A DNA stretch of 64,000 bases from Clostridia bacterium (GTDB lineage: Bacteria > Bacillota > Clostridia > Christensenellales > Pumilibacteraceae), in the NCBI GenBank assembly GCA_017531795.1, contig JAFXKH010000009.1, positions 1 to 64,000 of the forward strand, written 5' to 3'. A model generated the notes under the pieces. It was not told the origin of the DNA and did not search any database. It saw nothing but the letters and a program-made list of their open reading frames with translations. Both the position numbers and the translations under genes were made by a program. Shown here in pieces: positions 51,580 to 61,400 of the stretch. The first letter of the stretch is position 1. Every line of letters begins with the position of its first letter.

Positions 51580-51590
51580 CTTCTCCGCCA
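51580..51590 (+). repeat. attachment-like repeat, copy 3 (right boundary)
   Basis: CTTCTCCGCCA, exact copy of the tRNA-Ser end, with weaker similarity extending upstream (AATC.C..). It is followed within two bases by a hairpin terminator. Confidence 0.65.
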
Positions 51591-51592
51591 AG

Positions 51593-51629
51593 AAAAGCCA
51601 AGAATGAATTTTGTTCGTCTTGGCTTTTT
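51593..51629. terminator. terminator at the right end of the island / end of sigE
   Basis: AAAAGCCAAGA / TCTTGGCTTTTT with a 14-base loop. It has T runs in both directions. It can stop island transcripts on the plus strand and may be the original terminator of tRNA-Ser. Confidence 0.75.
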
Positions 51630-51650
51630 GTGTTGCCTAAGGGTTATTAT

Positions 51651-52367
51651 TTATGTTGCGAAGCAACCGAGTTTATTTAATTCTTTGCGAAGGCGGAGAA
51701 TTATTTTCTTTTCCAAGCGAGATATGTAGGACTGACTTATCCCAAGCATATCTGCCACTTCTTTTTGTGTCTTTTCCGTTTCCCCACTCAGACCAAAGCG
51801 GAGTTCCATAATAATGCGTTCACGCTCGGAAAGTTTATTGACGGCGTTCATAAGCAATTCTTTTTCCACTTCGTTTTCAAGGTTTTTGCTTACAACATCA
51901 GGTTCTGTTCCAAGAACGTCAGATATAAGAAGTTCGTTGCCTTCATAATCCACGTTTAACGGCTCGTCAAGCGATACTTCGCAACGAGTTCTTACTACTC
52001 GTCTGAGGTGCATAAGAATTTCGTTTTCAATACATCTTGATGCGTAGGTGGCAAGTTTTATATTTTTCTCGAAATTATATGAATTAACGGCTTTTATAAG
52101 ACCTATCGTGCCGACGGAAATGAGATCGTCCACGTCTATACCCGTATTGTCAAACTTACGCGCTATATACACGACAAGACGAAGATTGCGTTCAATTAGC
52201 GTGCTTTTTGCCATATCGCTTCCGTCACGCATTTCTTCGAGCATTTGCATTTCTTCACTTGCCGTGAGTGGTGTGGGCAAAGTTTCACCGCTACTGACGT
52301 AAAACAAACTGCGCTCTTCTTTTTGAGAAAAGATTTTCTTTATCAATTTTATTATTGCCTTAAACAT
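51651..52367 (-). CDS. sigE: sporulation sigma factor SigE
   Basis: A 238-residue sigma-70 factor of the mother cell. Region 2 holds [33 protein letters not shown] and [16 protein letters not shown]; region 4 ends with the helix-turn-helix [21 protein letters not shown]. The first ~25 residues are a pro-sequence. The ATG at 52367 has GGAGG five bases upstream and gives nearly the same length as Bacillus SigE (239). It lies directly after spoIIGA, which supports SigE over SigK. sigG, which usually follows, is not in the window. Confidence 0.94.
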   Translation of the reverse strand: MFKAIIKLIKKIFSQKEERSLFYVSSGETLPTPLTASEEMQMLEEMRDGSDMAKSTLIERNLRLVVYIARKFDNTGIDVDDLISVGTIGLIKAVNSYNFEKNIKLATYASRCIENEILMHLRRVVRTRCEVSLDEPLNVDYEGNELLISDVLGTEPDVVSKNLENEVEKELLMNAVNKLSERERIIMELRFGLSGETEKTQKEVADMLGISQSYISRLEKKIILRLRKELNKLGCFAT

Positions 52368-52368
52368 T

Positions 52369-53175
52369 TCAGCCTCCAATCAGTGACGGTGGTAAGAGCA
52401 TATCTGCCGAACAATCAAAGTCGGCTTCGCTCACGCCCAACGTCACGTCAATATTATGTTTATTCTTTTTTTTGTCTGAATATAATATAAACCTTTCCGG
52501 TTTCAACAAGAATAATTTACTGCTCGCCCCTACTCCGTTTATCGTTTTTATCCCTATTATTCGCTCAACGATCGTATTTCGCTCGAAAAATCTTGTCAAT
52601 GCGGTGAGTTTTATTACTACTATGGGTGAATTGCCGTGAAACAGAAAGTTACCGCTATCCAAATATCCCGTCATCGCTACGCTTTTGCCGTTTATCGTAA
52701 CACTTACGCCGTAAGTATACGCGCTCTTTCTTCGGCGTTTTTGCACCGCGCCGTGCACACGCTTTACGCACAACGCCAGCGTTACGCCTATTGCGGACGG
52801 AATGCAATAAGGCAATGTGGGAGCGAGAGCGAGCGTTTTTGCCCAGTCCTGCGTGATGAAATAATTCAGCATTATGCACACCCCACCGCATAAAGCCGTA
52901 TTCGCAAAGAATATCAGAGTAGAAAGTATGGGTTTATCTAATCCGCAAAATAGAATCGCGCTCAGTATCAATCCAACCGCTATTTTTGCTATAACGAGCA
53001 ACGCCGTCTGCAAGCGCCAAAACGGATAAGTCACGGATATCGCCGTGCCAAGCAACGAAGCGACGAGAGTACGGCGTTTGCGTACCAACTGTCCGCAAGT
53101 AACGTACGAAAGAACGGCTATCGACGAAGTCAATATCAGATTATCCATTATTACCACTTCGATATACGCGCTCAT
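52369..53175 (-). CDS. spoIIGA: sigma-E processing peptidase SpoIIGA
   Basis: A 268-residue membrane aspartic protease that cleaves pro-SigE. The N-terminal half has about five hydrophobic segments and the C-terminal half the protease domain, with catalytic DSG in TGYLDSGN. I choose the ATG at 53175; a GTG two codons upstream is possible. The stop codon is one base from the sigE start. ftsZ lies upstream, separated by a terminator, as in other spore formers. Confidence 0.92.
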   Translation of the reverse strand: MSAYIEVVIMDNLILTSSIAVLSYVTCGQLVRKRRTLVASLLGTAISVTYPFWRLQTALLVIAKIAVGLILSAILFCGLDKPILSTLIFFANTALCGGVCIMLNYFITQDWAKTLALAPTLPYCIPSAIGVTLALCVKRVHGAVQKRRRKSAYTYGVSVTINGKSVAMTGYLDSGNFLFHGNSPIVVIKLTALTRFFERNTIVERIIGIKTINGVGASSKLFLLKPERFILYSDKKKNKHNIDVTLGVSEADFDCSADMLLPPSLIGG

Positions 53176-53240
53176 AGACACAGTTTACCATACGAAGGAA
53201 TAAGAGTAATCGCCTTTGTTGTCGAAGATATAAAAATAAA

Positions 53241-53276
53241 GGAAAAACCGTCGCTTTCTATCGCAACGGTTTTTGT
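53241..53276 (-). terminator. intrinsic terminator after ftsZ
   Basis: AAAAACCGT / ACGGTTTTT, with inner pairs, 24 bases past the ftsZ stop. Confidence 0.82.
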
Positions 53277-53299
53277 CGTTATTGTTTTTTGAAAATATT

Positions 53300-54454
53300 T
53301 TATAATCTACCGCGACGGGTTTCCTTCATCCAGTCGGGAACGTCATCGTCTTCATCGTCAAAATTAACTCGGCTGTCGGGAATTCCACTTTTCGGTTTAA
53401 TCGGCTCAGGCTGTTTTGCAGGAGCAGGCTCCGAATTAATTATTCCCGCATAATTATTGGCATGATCGCTTATGCTCGTGGTTTTGGGCTTTGCCGTTTC
53501 AGGCGTTCCGCCCAAGCCTGCCGCAATTAGCATTATTTCTACGTCATGAGGTAAATCATCTCTGAAATCTACGCCAAACACTATGTTAGCATCCTTATGA
53601 ACGACTTCCCTAACGAGTACCGCCGCCTTATCAATTTCTTCTGCAGATACTTCATGCTTAGCCTTTACGTTAAGCATTACGCTGGTAGCGTTGCTGATTT
53701 TCGTTTCTTGTAAAGTAATGCCTACGGCTTCTTTTATTGCCGTCATTACTCTGTTATCACCCGATCCGCAACCTATACCGATATACGCTCTGCCCTTGTC
53801 ACGAAGAACGGTACAAAGGTCTGCAAAGTCAATATTCATAGTTTGCGTATTGAGAATAACGTCGCTTATGCCAAGTATACATTGACGAAGTACTCCGTCT
53901 GCATACGCAAACGCATCCGCCATTGACGCGCTTCCCGACATTCTTATGAGCATTTCGTTGGAAACGACGATATACGAGTCTACCGCTTTTGCAAGGTTCT
54001 CAATACCGATATCAGCATTGACGATACGGTGCTTACCTTCAAAATAGAAAGGCTTAGTAACGACTGCTACGACGAGTTTGCCAAGTTCTTTCGCTATTGA
54101 AGCGATTACGGGTGATGCGCCCGTACCCGTGCCTTTTCCCATACCTGCGGTAATAATAACGAGATTGGCGTTCTGCAAACATCTTTTTATTATTTCACGG
54201 CTTTCTTCTGCTGCGCGCTGACCAACTTCGGGATTTGCGCCTGCTCCAAGACCTTGCGTGAGTTTTTCACCTATCTGTATGCGTATAGGCGCTTTTGATT
54301 TATTATTAAGGTCTTGCAAGTCGGTATTGACTGCAATAAAATCGACGCCCTTAAAGTTGTCCGTTACCATGCGATTAACGGCGTTTCCGCCTGCTCCGCC
54401 TACGCCGACTACTGCAATTTTTGACGAAGGCAATACAAATTTCTGTTCGTTCAT
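53300..54454 (-). CDS. ftsZ: cell division protein FtsZ, with altered tubulin signature
   Basis: A 384-residue tubulin-like GTPase that forms the division ring. GVGGAGGNAVNRM at residue 17 on, the T7 loop NIDFAD and a C-terminal peptide DVPDWMKETRRG are as expected. The tubulin signature, normally GGGTGTG, reads GKGTGTG (Lys107). The codon is AAA in GGA AAA GGC. This glycine is nearly invariant and contacts GTP phosphates. Everything else looks functional and no second ftsZ is in the window. It lies 10 bases after ftsA. Confidence 0.95.
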   Translation of the reverse strand: MNEQKFVLPSSKIAVVGVGGAGGNAVNRMVTDNFKGVDFIAVNTDLQDLNNKSKAPIRIQIGEKLTQGLGAGANPEVGQRAAEESREIIKRCLQNANLVIITAGMGKGTGTGASPVIASIAKELGKLVVAVVTKPFYFEGKHRIVNADIGIENLAKAVDSYIVVSNEMLIRMSGSASMADAFAYADGVLRQCILGISDVILNTQTMNIDFADLCTVLRDKGRAYIGIGCGSGDNRVMTAIKEAVGITLQETKISNATSVMLNVKAKHEVSAEEIDKAAVLVREVVHKDANIVFGVDFRDDLPHDVEIMLIAAGLGGTPETAKPKTTSISDHANNYAGIINSEPAPAKQPEPIKPKSGIPDSRVNFDDEDDDVPDWMKETRRGRL

Positions 54455-54463
54455 AAAAACTCC

Positions 54464-55618
54464 TTATCTTCCGAAAAGACGGGCAAACCAACCCTTTTTC
54501 TTCGCAGGTTCTTCGTTTCCGAGAACCATATCCATCAGCCCAAACGCAGATGACAAATGAGGTTTATTATACTGCGGTAATTCAGGCTTTGCTATTTCTA
54601 CGTGTTTATTTAATTTTTTGGACAAAAAGTCTCTTGCTCCTGACATATAAGACAGTCCGCCACCCGTAAGGTAAAAGGACGTAGATGCAGGTAAATCACA
54701 AGAGGCAAGACAATTCGTTATCGTACGCGAAAGTTTTGAAAGTTTGGAAGCCACGATATCGTTGACCTGTTGCGCCGAAAATGATGTCACTTTATCTTTA
54801 TATGAAACGTCGTAAGTATCGTTATCCGAAAATTCAAGATTCAAAATAACCTTTCTTTTAAGTTTTTCTGCCAAGGCAAATCTTATGTTCAGATCGTCAC
54901 GAAGCGCTTTCGTAATGTGCCCACCGCCGAACGGTATATTGAATTGACGAAGTATGCCGTCACCTCTTACAACAAAGAGATCGGACACGATATATCCAAC
55001 GTCAAGGCATACGACAAACCCGTCTCTCGTATAATCATCAAAAAGGAAAAGCGATTCTGCGAGTATAGAACTTACGTAATCGTACGATTCTATTTCAAGT
55101 TCGTCCATTATATGATCAAACTTTTCAGTAAACTTTTTTTCAGCAAGGATATACGACAAAAAACCCGAAAGTCGGTTTGACGTTAAGCCCACCGGCTGAA
55201 TTAGTTTTCTTTCGTCATCCAAGGTATAAAATATCGGCTGACAGTTTATTAATTCATAATTGGGATCATCTTTAAACGTATCTCCCAAATCAACTAATTC
55301 CTCTACGTCCTCGTCATACACTTTACGCTTTTTGCCAAGCGACATACTGACTTCTTTACACTGTGATACGGTGAAATGTCCCGGAACTCCGATATATAAA
55401 TGATTTATCTTCGTGCGCGCCTCAGTCTGAGCAAGCGAAAGAGCCCGTTCGACTGCGTTTATCAGTTCGTCCGGTCTGTACCACTCTCCGTCTTCGTAGC
55501 CGGCGTATTCACACTCGCCCATGCCTTTTACGGAAATAGTACCGTTTATTCCTCTTGCGCCAATTATTGCCGTTATGTTAGCCGAACCAACGTCAATGAT
55601 TGCAACTTCATGTGCCAC
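54464..55618 (-). CDS. ftsA: cell division protein FtsA
   Basis: A 384-residue actin-like protein that tethers FtsZ to the membrane. IIDVGSANITAIIG is the first phosphate loop, FVVCLDVGYIVSDLFVV the second, and FYLTGGGLSYM the adenosine motif. The C-terminal KKGWFARLFGR is the membrane-targeting amphipathic helix. It starts with GTG at 55618 behind GAGG. Confidence 0.92.
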   Translation of the reverse strand: MAHEVAIIDVGSANITAIIGARGINGTISVKGMGECEYAGYEDGEWYRPDELINAVERALSLAQTEARTKINHLYIGVPGHFTVSQCKEVSMSLGKKRKVYDEDVEELVDLGDTFKDDPNYELINCQPIFYTLDDERKLIQPVGLTSNRLSGFLSYILAEKKFTEKFDHIMDELEIESYDYVSSILAESLFLFDDYTRDGFVVCLDVGYIVSDLFVVRGDGILRQFNIPFGGGHITKALRDDLNIRFALAEKLKRKVILNLEFSDNDTYDVSYKDKVTSFSAQQVNDIVASKLSKLSRTITNCLASCDLPASTSFYLTGGGLSYMSGARDFLSKKLNKHVEIAKPELPQYNKPHLSSAFGLMDMVLGNEEPAKKKGWFARLFGR

Positions 55619-55658
55619 TTTGATTTTCCTCGTCCAATTTTTATATATAGTCCTAATT

Positions 55659-55687
55659 ATTATAAACGATTATTGTCTAACTGTCAA
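55659..55687 (-). promoter_or_regulatory. consensus promoter of ftsA-ftsZ
   Basis: On the minus strand, TTGACA (55687-55682), 17 bases and TATAAT (55664-55659), a perfect sigma-A match, with a ~35-base leader to the GTG start of ftsA. Confidence 0.88.
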
Positions 55688-55722
55688 GAGTTAAAATATC
55701 GAATAACGTTATACAACTTCCA

Positions 55723-56550
55723 TTATTTTTCGTATATCATTATTTTATCAGCTTGCGCGTTATACGAAAGAATTACTTCTCCGCTGAAAAGTTTGCTCTC
55801 GTCCATATCAACGTACCAGGAAACCATTGCCTGAACGGCATCGGCAAGCTTGTCCTCGCTTACGTCCAACCTGAAAGAAACGCCTTTTCGCATTTTTATC
55901 TTTACGCTGTTTTTGTTTGACAAATCTATGCTTTCATACGCGCTTTTATCAAACGCTCTTCTGCCTTCAGAAACGAGTGAGTTCGAGAGGCTAAGTATTG
56001 TTTTCAGCGTTTTCATATCGTATGATTCCGCCTCAGTATATACGTGCGTACTATTTTCGGCAATAGTAGGCTCCGTGAAAGGAGTTACGGAAATTATCGT
56101 ATCGCTCGTTTTTGCGTAATCGGTTTTGCCATGACGTAAAATCTTTCCGTTTTCTCCGCAAACGTAATATTCGTCGTTTACTTTGAACTGTAAGTCTTCG
56201 GTAATGAGATAGTATTTTACTATAATTTTATTCGGAAAAACACTCTCAACGTCCACGGCATCGGCTTTCGCCACTTTTTTGTTCACGGCATCCAAAACCT
56301 TTTGCTCGTCAAGAAGGAAAATATTTCCATAACGGAACTCGTCGGAAACTAACTTTACTTCTCTGTTGACGGATTCAATAGTTGTATATATCGAATTGTC
56401 CTCACCGTAATTAGTCAAGCATTTCGCTTCTGTGGAATATATGGTAAATATTGCACTCATTATTATAATGACTGCGCAGATAATACCAAACACGGCTAAT
56501 AAAATTATAAGTCGCTTACTTCTCACGATAGTATTATAACAAAATTTCAT
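55723..56550 (-). CDS. ftsQ: cell division protein FtsQ/DivIB
   Basis: A 275-residue bitopic protein with a basic N-terminus and one TM (residues ~12-36), then the POTRA region (SIYTTIESVNREVKLVSDEFRYGNIF and VESVFPNKIIVKYYL). Sequence conservation is low in this family; the topology, length and place between murA and ftsA support the call. It starts a base from the murA stop. Confidence 0.82.
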   Translation of the reverse strand: MKFCYNTIVRSKRLIILLAVFGIICAVIIIMSAIFTIYSTEAKCLTNYGEDNSIYTTIESVNREVKLVSDEFRYGNIFLLDEQKVLDAVNKKVAKADAVDVESVFPNKIIVKYYLITEDLQFKVNDEYYVCGENGKILRHGKTDYAKTSDTIISVTPFTEPTIAENSTHVYTEAESYDMKTLKTILSLSNSLVSEGRRAFDKSAYESIDLSNKNSVKIKMRKGVSFRLDVSEDKLADAVQAMVSWYVDMDESKLFSGEVILSYNAQADKIMIYEK

Positions 56551-56551
56551 A

Positions 56552-57817
56552 CTAAACGCAAGAAATTTTAACTCTTTTTATTTTTCCGCCCAATAAACTT
56601 ATTTTTTCTTCTAATTTATAATATCCACGATCTATGTGATGAACGCCCATTATTTCCGTTTTCCCCTCTGCTTTCAAACCTGCTAATACAAGAGAAGCCC
56701 CTCCGCGTAAATCTTCCGCGCGTACCTGTGCTGAGTGAAGATGCGCGCCACGTACCGTGCCCGCCCGTCCGCACACTGTAATATCTGCGCCCATTTTTAT
56801 CAGTTCCGCGACGTGGCGAAAACGGTTTTCAAAAAGATTTTCAATTATGTAACCTCTACCGATTGATGATGACATTAACGCTGTTATAGGGGCTTGTAAA
56901 TCGGTAGGAAATCCCGGATACGGTTTAGTTTCGATTTTATTTATCATGCGGAGAGAGCCGTTGCTTTCCACCGTTATACTCTCCGGTCGCTCGGTGATTT
57001 TTACGCCGGCATAACGAAGTTTTTCGGTAAGGGCGGTTAACCAATCCGAACTTATACCGTGCACAGTTACTTTTCCACCGCACATACTTCCCGCAATAAG
57101 ATACGTGCCCGCTACGATACGGTCACGTATGGGCGAGTACGTTCCGCCATGCAATCTCTTAACGCCGTCCACAGTTATAGTAGACGTTCCTGCTCCGTGA
57201 ACATTTCCGCCCATTGCGTTTATGAAGTTTTGTAAGTCCACGATTTCCGGTTCGCTCGCAACGTTTTTAAGTACCGTTCTGCCTTCGGTCAGCGTGGCAG
57301 TCATTATCAAGTTTTCGGTTGCGCCTACGCTGGGAAAGGCTAAGGTTACGTTCCCAGCGTGAAGCCGTCTACCGTCAGAGCGAAGTTTTTCATTGTCCTC
57401 GTCAATAATAACACCCAATTTTTTCAGTCCGTCAAGGTGCAAATCTATCGGACGAAGCCCTATATCACAACCGCCCGGATAACTAATTTCCGCCCGTCTG
57501 AATCTGGCAAGCAAAGGTCCGAGAATAAATACGGAAGAACGGAGCGCGCCCGTAAGTTCATGATTGACTGCGCTGAAATGAAGACCTTTGCAATCAATGA
57601 CGATACTATCCCCCGTAATTTCGTATTTGCCACCCAGACTTTTTATTATTCCCAGCATATTTTCTACGTCGCTGAGCAGTTCGCAATCATGCAAAACCAC
57701 CATGTCTTTTATCATAGCGCAACAAGCGATTATTGGCAACACCGCATTTTTTGCCGAAGAAACGTTTATTTCGCCGCGCAATGGACGACCGCCCTCAATT
57801 ATGTACTTATCACTCAT
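56552..57817 (-). CDS. murA: UDP-N-acetylglucosamine 1-carboxyvinyltransferase
   Basis: A 421-residue enzyme that adds enolpyruvate to UDP-GlcNAc, the first committed step of peptidoglycan synthesis. SAKNAVLPII is the N-terminal signature. Cys117 in YPGGCDIGLRP is the catalytic and fosfomycin-reactive cysteine, and QVRAEDLRGGASLVLAGL the late motif. GGGGG precedes the ATG. It is the second gene of the mntP-murA-ftsQ unit. Confidence 0.95.
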   Translation of the reverse strand: MSDKYIIEGGRPLRGEINVSSAKNAVLPIIACCAMIKDMVVLHDCELLSDVENMLGIIKSLGGKYEITGDSIVIDCKGLHFSAVNHELTGALRSSVFILGPLLARFRRAEISYPGGCDIGLRPIDLHLDGLKKLGVIIDEDNEKLRSDGRRLHAGNVTLAFPSVGATENLIMTATLTEGRTVLKNVASEPEIVDLQNFINAMGGNVHGAGTSTITVDGVKRLHGGTYSPIRDRIVAGTYLIAGSMCGGKVTVHGISSDWLTALTEKLRYAGVKITERPESITVESNGSLRMINKIETKPYPGFPTDLQAPITALMSSSIGRGYIIENLFENRFRHVAELIKMGADITVCGRAGTVRGAHLHSAQVRAEDLRGGASLVLAGLKAEGKTEIMGVHHIDRGYYKLEEKISLLGGKIKRVKISCV

Positions 57818-57829
57818 ATAGCCCCCATT

Positions 57830-58333
57830 TTATAATCTTAAAATACCGACAAACATTAAAATTGCGCTTGCCATTTTCATCAGCCACTCGGAAAACCCTA
57901 ACAGTTTTGCGGTATACTGCCCTAACGTAAGCAATACGAAATGCATATACATAAGCACGAACGGAAAAAATAGAAAATATTCGACGTCGTACGAGGCGAG
58001 TGTAGCAAACGCCGAATCTATGGAAAGTGAAACGCCCAATAGTGTCAGAAAGAAAAAACCTTCTTTTTCTTTTTTTAGACCTTGACATAGTCCTTTATTT
58101 TTTTTCACAGGCAAAAGCCCTTTTGCCCCTAATACTATAAGTATGCACGCAGACAGAATATTAAGTACTGTTTGTTGTTCGTTCAATAGGACTGAAAAGA
58201 AAATCGCAATTACGGGAAGAAAGAAAGAGTATGCGGATGCGTAAAGCAACGACATAGTAGAATATTTGCCACCCATAGATATTCCTGCAACGTATGCGTC
58301 AAGACTAACGGCTAAAATCGTTATGATAATCAT
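57830..58333 (-). CDS. MntP/YtaF-like small membrane protein
   Basis: A 167-residue protein with about six TM segments in two similar halves. SLDAYVAGISMG in the first and GVSLSIDSAFAT in the second carry the paired aspartates of the MntP/YtaF group. MntP proteins export Mn2+; YtaF is a sporulation membrane protein of the same fold, and I cannot tell which it is. The ATG at 58333 has AAGGAG six bases upstream. Confidence 0.75.
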   Translation of the reverse strand: MIIITILAVSLDAYVAGISMGGKYSTMSLLYASAYSFFLPVIAIFFSVLLNEQQTVLNILSACILIVLGAKGLLPVKKNKGLCQGLKKEKEGFFFLTLLGVSLSIDSAFATLASYDVEYFLFFPFVLMYMHFVLLTLGQYTAKLLGFSEWLMKMASAILMFVGILRL

Positions 58334-58395
58334 GGGCAACTCCTTAGTATCTTACTTTATGGTATGCTGTAAAATAGTAAAGAGTGAAAACGTAA

Positions 58396-58436
58396 AAAAT
58401 AAAAAATCCATTACGTTTTATTCGTAATGGATTTTT
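58396..58436 (-). terminator. intrinsic terminator after the coiled-coil gene
   Basis: Fourteen-base perfect stem AAAAATCCATTACG / CGTAATGGATTTTT with T run on the minus strand. Confidence 0.9.
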
Positions 58437-58453
58437 CGCTTTTCAAATTATTA

Positions 58454-61400
58454 TTATTTATTGTTTTTATAAGATTTAGGCTTTTCAGCGTTAATGCCGT
58501 CCATAAGTCCCGCCATCTTGGAGAGTTCAGATTTGAGTTTATCAATAGAATCTTCAAGGTCAGCGTCGGCATTTCCGTCTTCTTTACCCTGCATAACGCC
58601 TAAGGTATACTTGATATTTTCAAGTTCGTGACGTACTTCTTCGTCTGCGCCTTTTTCTCCAAGTTTGCTTGCGATCTCTTCAGACATCTTTTCCGAAGTT
58701 TCGACTTGCTTATCCAGTTTCGCTACCATCTTATTCATAAGATCAAGCATAAGCGCCTGCGTTTCTTTCTGCTCTGCAATGGTCTGTTTGAGCTGAACGA
58801 CTTCGTCCGCTTCGGTTGCCTTCTTATGAGCATCCGCTGCCTCGCGGGCTTCGGTCATAAGATCACGTACTTCATCAAGTTTGGCGGTAATCGTAGATGT
58901 ATCTACTCTTATTCCGTCCGTACCGATGGAAAGAAGAGAGGCGAGTTCTTCTCTGACTGCGCTAAGCTCGTCAACTATAATGTTGTTGTAGCTTTCGTAA
59001 TTCTGCTCTTCTCCGTCCGAAACGGCAGCCATATTGATCGCAAAAATCTGCTCTCTAAGAGATTGTATCTCGGCTACTATCTTATCGGTAGACGCCGTTT
59101 CTTTCTCTTTCTTTTCAAGGCGTTCTTTCATAAGCTGGAATTCTTCGCGGAGAGCGAGAATTTCGTTCATAACGCCGTAATCAGGTTCTTCTCTTATTGC
59201 GCGAACGTCTTCGTAAATATCTGCAATAACGCTCTCAATATGCGAATTGTCGGGAACATTGATTTGTGCTTTAAGCGCAGATATATCCGATTTAAGGGCA
59301 GACAAATCGTTTTTGAGTTCCTTAATCTCATTTACGATAAGTTCAGTTTCAACACCGCTCTGCTTGTCTTCCGACAAATTTTCAGGAACTACTACGGTTA
59401 AGTCTAACTCATCAATTTGTTTTCTTACGCCTGCGACCGCTTCAATGAGTTCATTTATTCGGGAATCTTCGGAAGGCATAAGATTTATGTCTGCAATTTG
59501 ATTCTGTATTGCGGAAACGGCTTCGAGTAATTCGGTTAAGCGAGCATCTTCCGTAACTTTAACGCTTTCAGTCGAGTGAAGATCTATATTACCCAACGTT
59601 TCTGCAAGCTCGTCGCGAAGTTCGTCAATCTTTACGCCTACGCTACTGTCGGACATACTCGCTACAACGCGCTTGATTTCAGCAATATCTTCTATTATTG
59701 AATCGGGAATTTCTGCTTTTGAAACAACGGGCGCGGAAACGATTACAGGCTTATCTGCATCTTCGGTAGCGACTGCGTTTGCGTTGATGTTTTCTGCAAA
59801 AGAAGCGATATCTGCGCGAATTGCAACAAGTTCATCATAAACTGCTGACGAGGGCGCATCTGCTATGCCGTCTGCATTTGCATCGTCACCCTTTACTTCC
59901 GCAAGACTGTTAATTATTCCCGTAACTTCATCTTTATAAGACTGTACTTCGTCACGAAGAGAAACGATTTCTGAAAGGAAAAGATTTACTTCGTCGGGAG
60001 TAGACACGCTCATTTTTTGCGCGCTTTCATTTTCGGAAAGCGTGTTCATTTCAGTATGAAGAGTCTTTACTTCCTGAAGAAGTTGATTGATATCGTCGTT
60101 GTCCGGATCAATAGATACTTCATCGCCAACGAAAGCATCAAGAGCATTTTTTATATGCTCTACGCTATCCAACAGTTTTTCTCTGTCTGCGCGCGCAGAT
60201 TCGGTTTCTTCGATAAGTCTGCGAAGTTCTCCGCCTGCGGAAGTAGTCACCGCACCGTTAGCGATTTCTGCGCGGAGAAGATTTACGGCGTTGGTAAGCG
60301 CGCTTACCGTTGCATCGTCCGTCTTAACTTCTTCAGAAGAAGTGACTTCTTCAATAAAGTCACGAACTACGCTACGGGGAGATAATCCCGCTTTATCATG
60401 AACGAGTTTGGGGAAAGTAACGAATTCGCCGTAAGCAAGATAGCAAAGTTGTTCGAGAGCAACCGCCATTTCTTCCGAGCATCTACGGAGTTCAGATTCG
60501 TCCGTAAGGAATACGAGTTCTGATCCAAGACGGATAAGGTCGTTGTAAAGTACGTCGTTTTCAACTGCTTTCTTTCCCGATTGAAGTTTATTCTTCAAAT
60601 CAACGATAAGCGGAAGTTTATCAACCGCGACACCCGTTTTCTTGTCTTTTGCAAGTATGGTTGCATTTATGAACTCAACCGCAATAGTAAGTACGTCGCC
60701 TTTAAGCGTACTTTTGATTTTTGCGCTTACAGGCAGTTTTGCGAATACTTCCACGCCGTCAATCGTAAGCTGAGAACTCAGGATATAATCAACAAGTCCG
60801 TTGTATGCATCTACTACGTCAAGAACGTAACAATCGTCAATCGCTGAAAGTTCGCTCTCAAGCTTGCGCATCATATCAAGTTTTTCAGCCATTCCGCACG
60901 ACTTGGAATAAACTGCCGATTTCGTTGCCGATAACGTATCGTAAAGACCGAGAAGTTTCAGCTCTTTTTCATATTCAGAAAGAGGAAGTTTACCGAGAGT
61001 AAGTTTGATCTCCACTAAGCGACGGAGAATTTCGGGATTTTCGTTTGACGTACGCCATTTGTGAAGTTTCGCCACACCTCTTTTCACGCAAGGAGTGTCA
61101 GTCTTTTCCTTACTCTGAGAAACGGAAAGAAGCGCTTTTTTAATTTCGGCAAGTTCGGTCATGATTTCAGCGTAACCTTTTACGTCCTGCTCGATTTCTT
61201 TCTTTTCAGGAGATGGAGCAACGACCGCAACGGGCGTGGGAATCTCTTCCTTGCCTTTCTTCATGCCACGGATTTCACTCATAAGCTTTTCTTCCTGTTG
61301 CTTATTTTCTTTTTCCATAGCTTCTTTAATTTTATTTATTTCAGCTTGAAGAGTTTGAGACTGTTGCAGTTTAGAAAGTTCGTCACGCAGACGATTTATC

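Larger units (their letters stand above)
48214..51590 (+). mobile_element. candidate tRNA-Ser-linked genomic island
   Basis: About 3.4 kb lying between the tRNA-Ser 3' end and a repeat of that end at 51580-51590. It contains only plus-strand genes in a minus-strand neighbourhood and is more AT-rich in base and codon use than its flanks. Directly after the right repeat there is a hairpin terminator, as would follow a tRNA. This looks like the native tRNA terminator displaced by insertion, with a second terminator brought in at the left end. No integrase or other mobility gene is present, so it is a fixed remnant or moves in trans. Confidence 0.6.
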
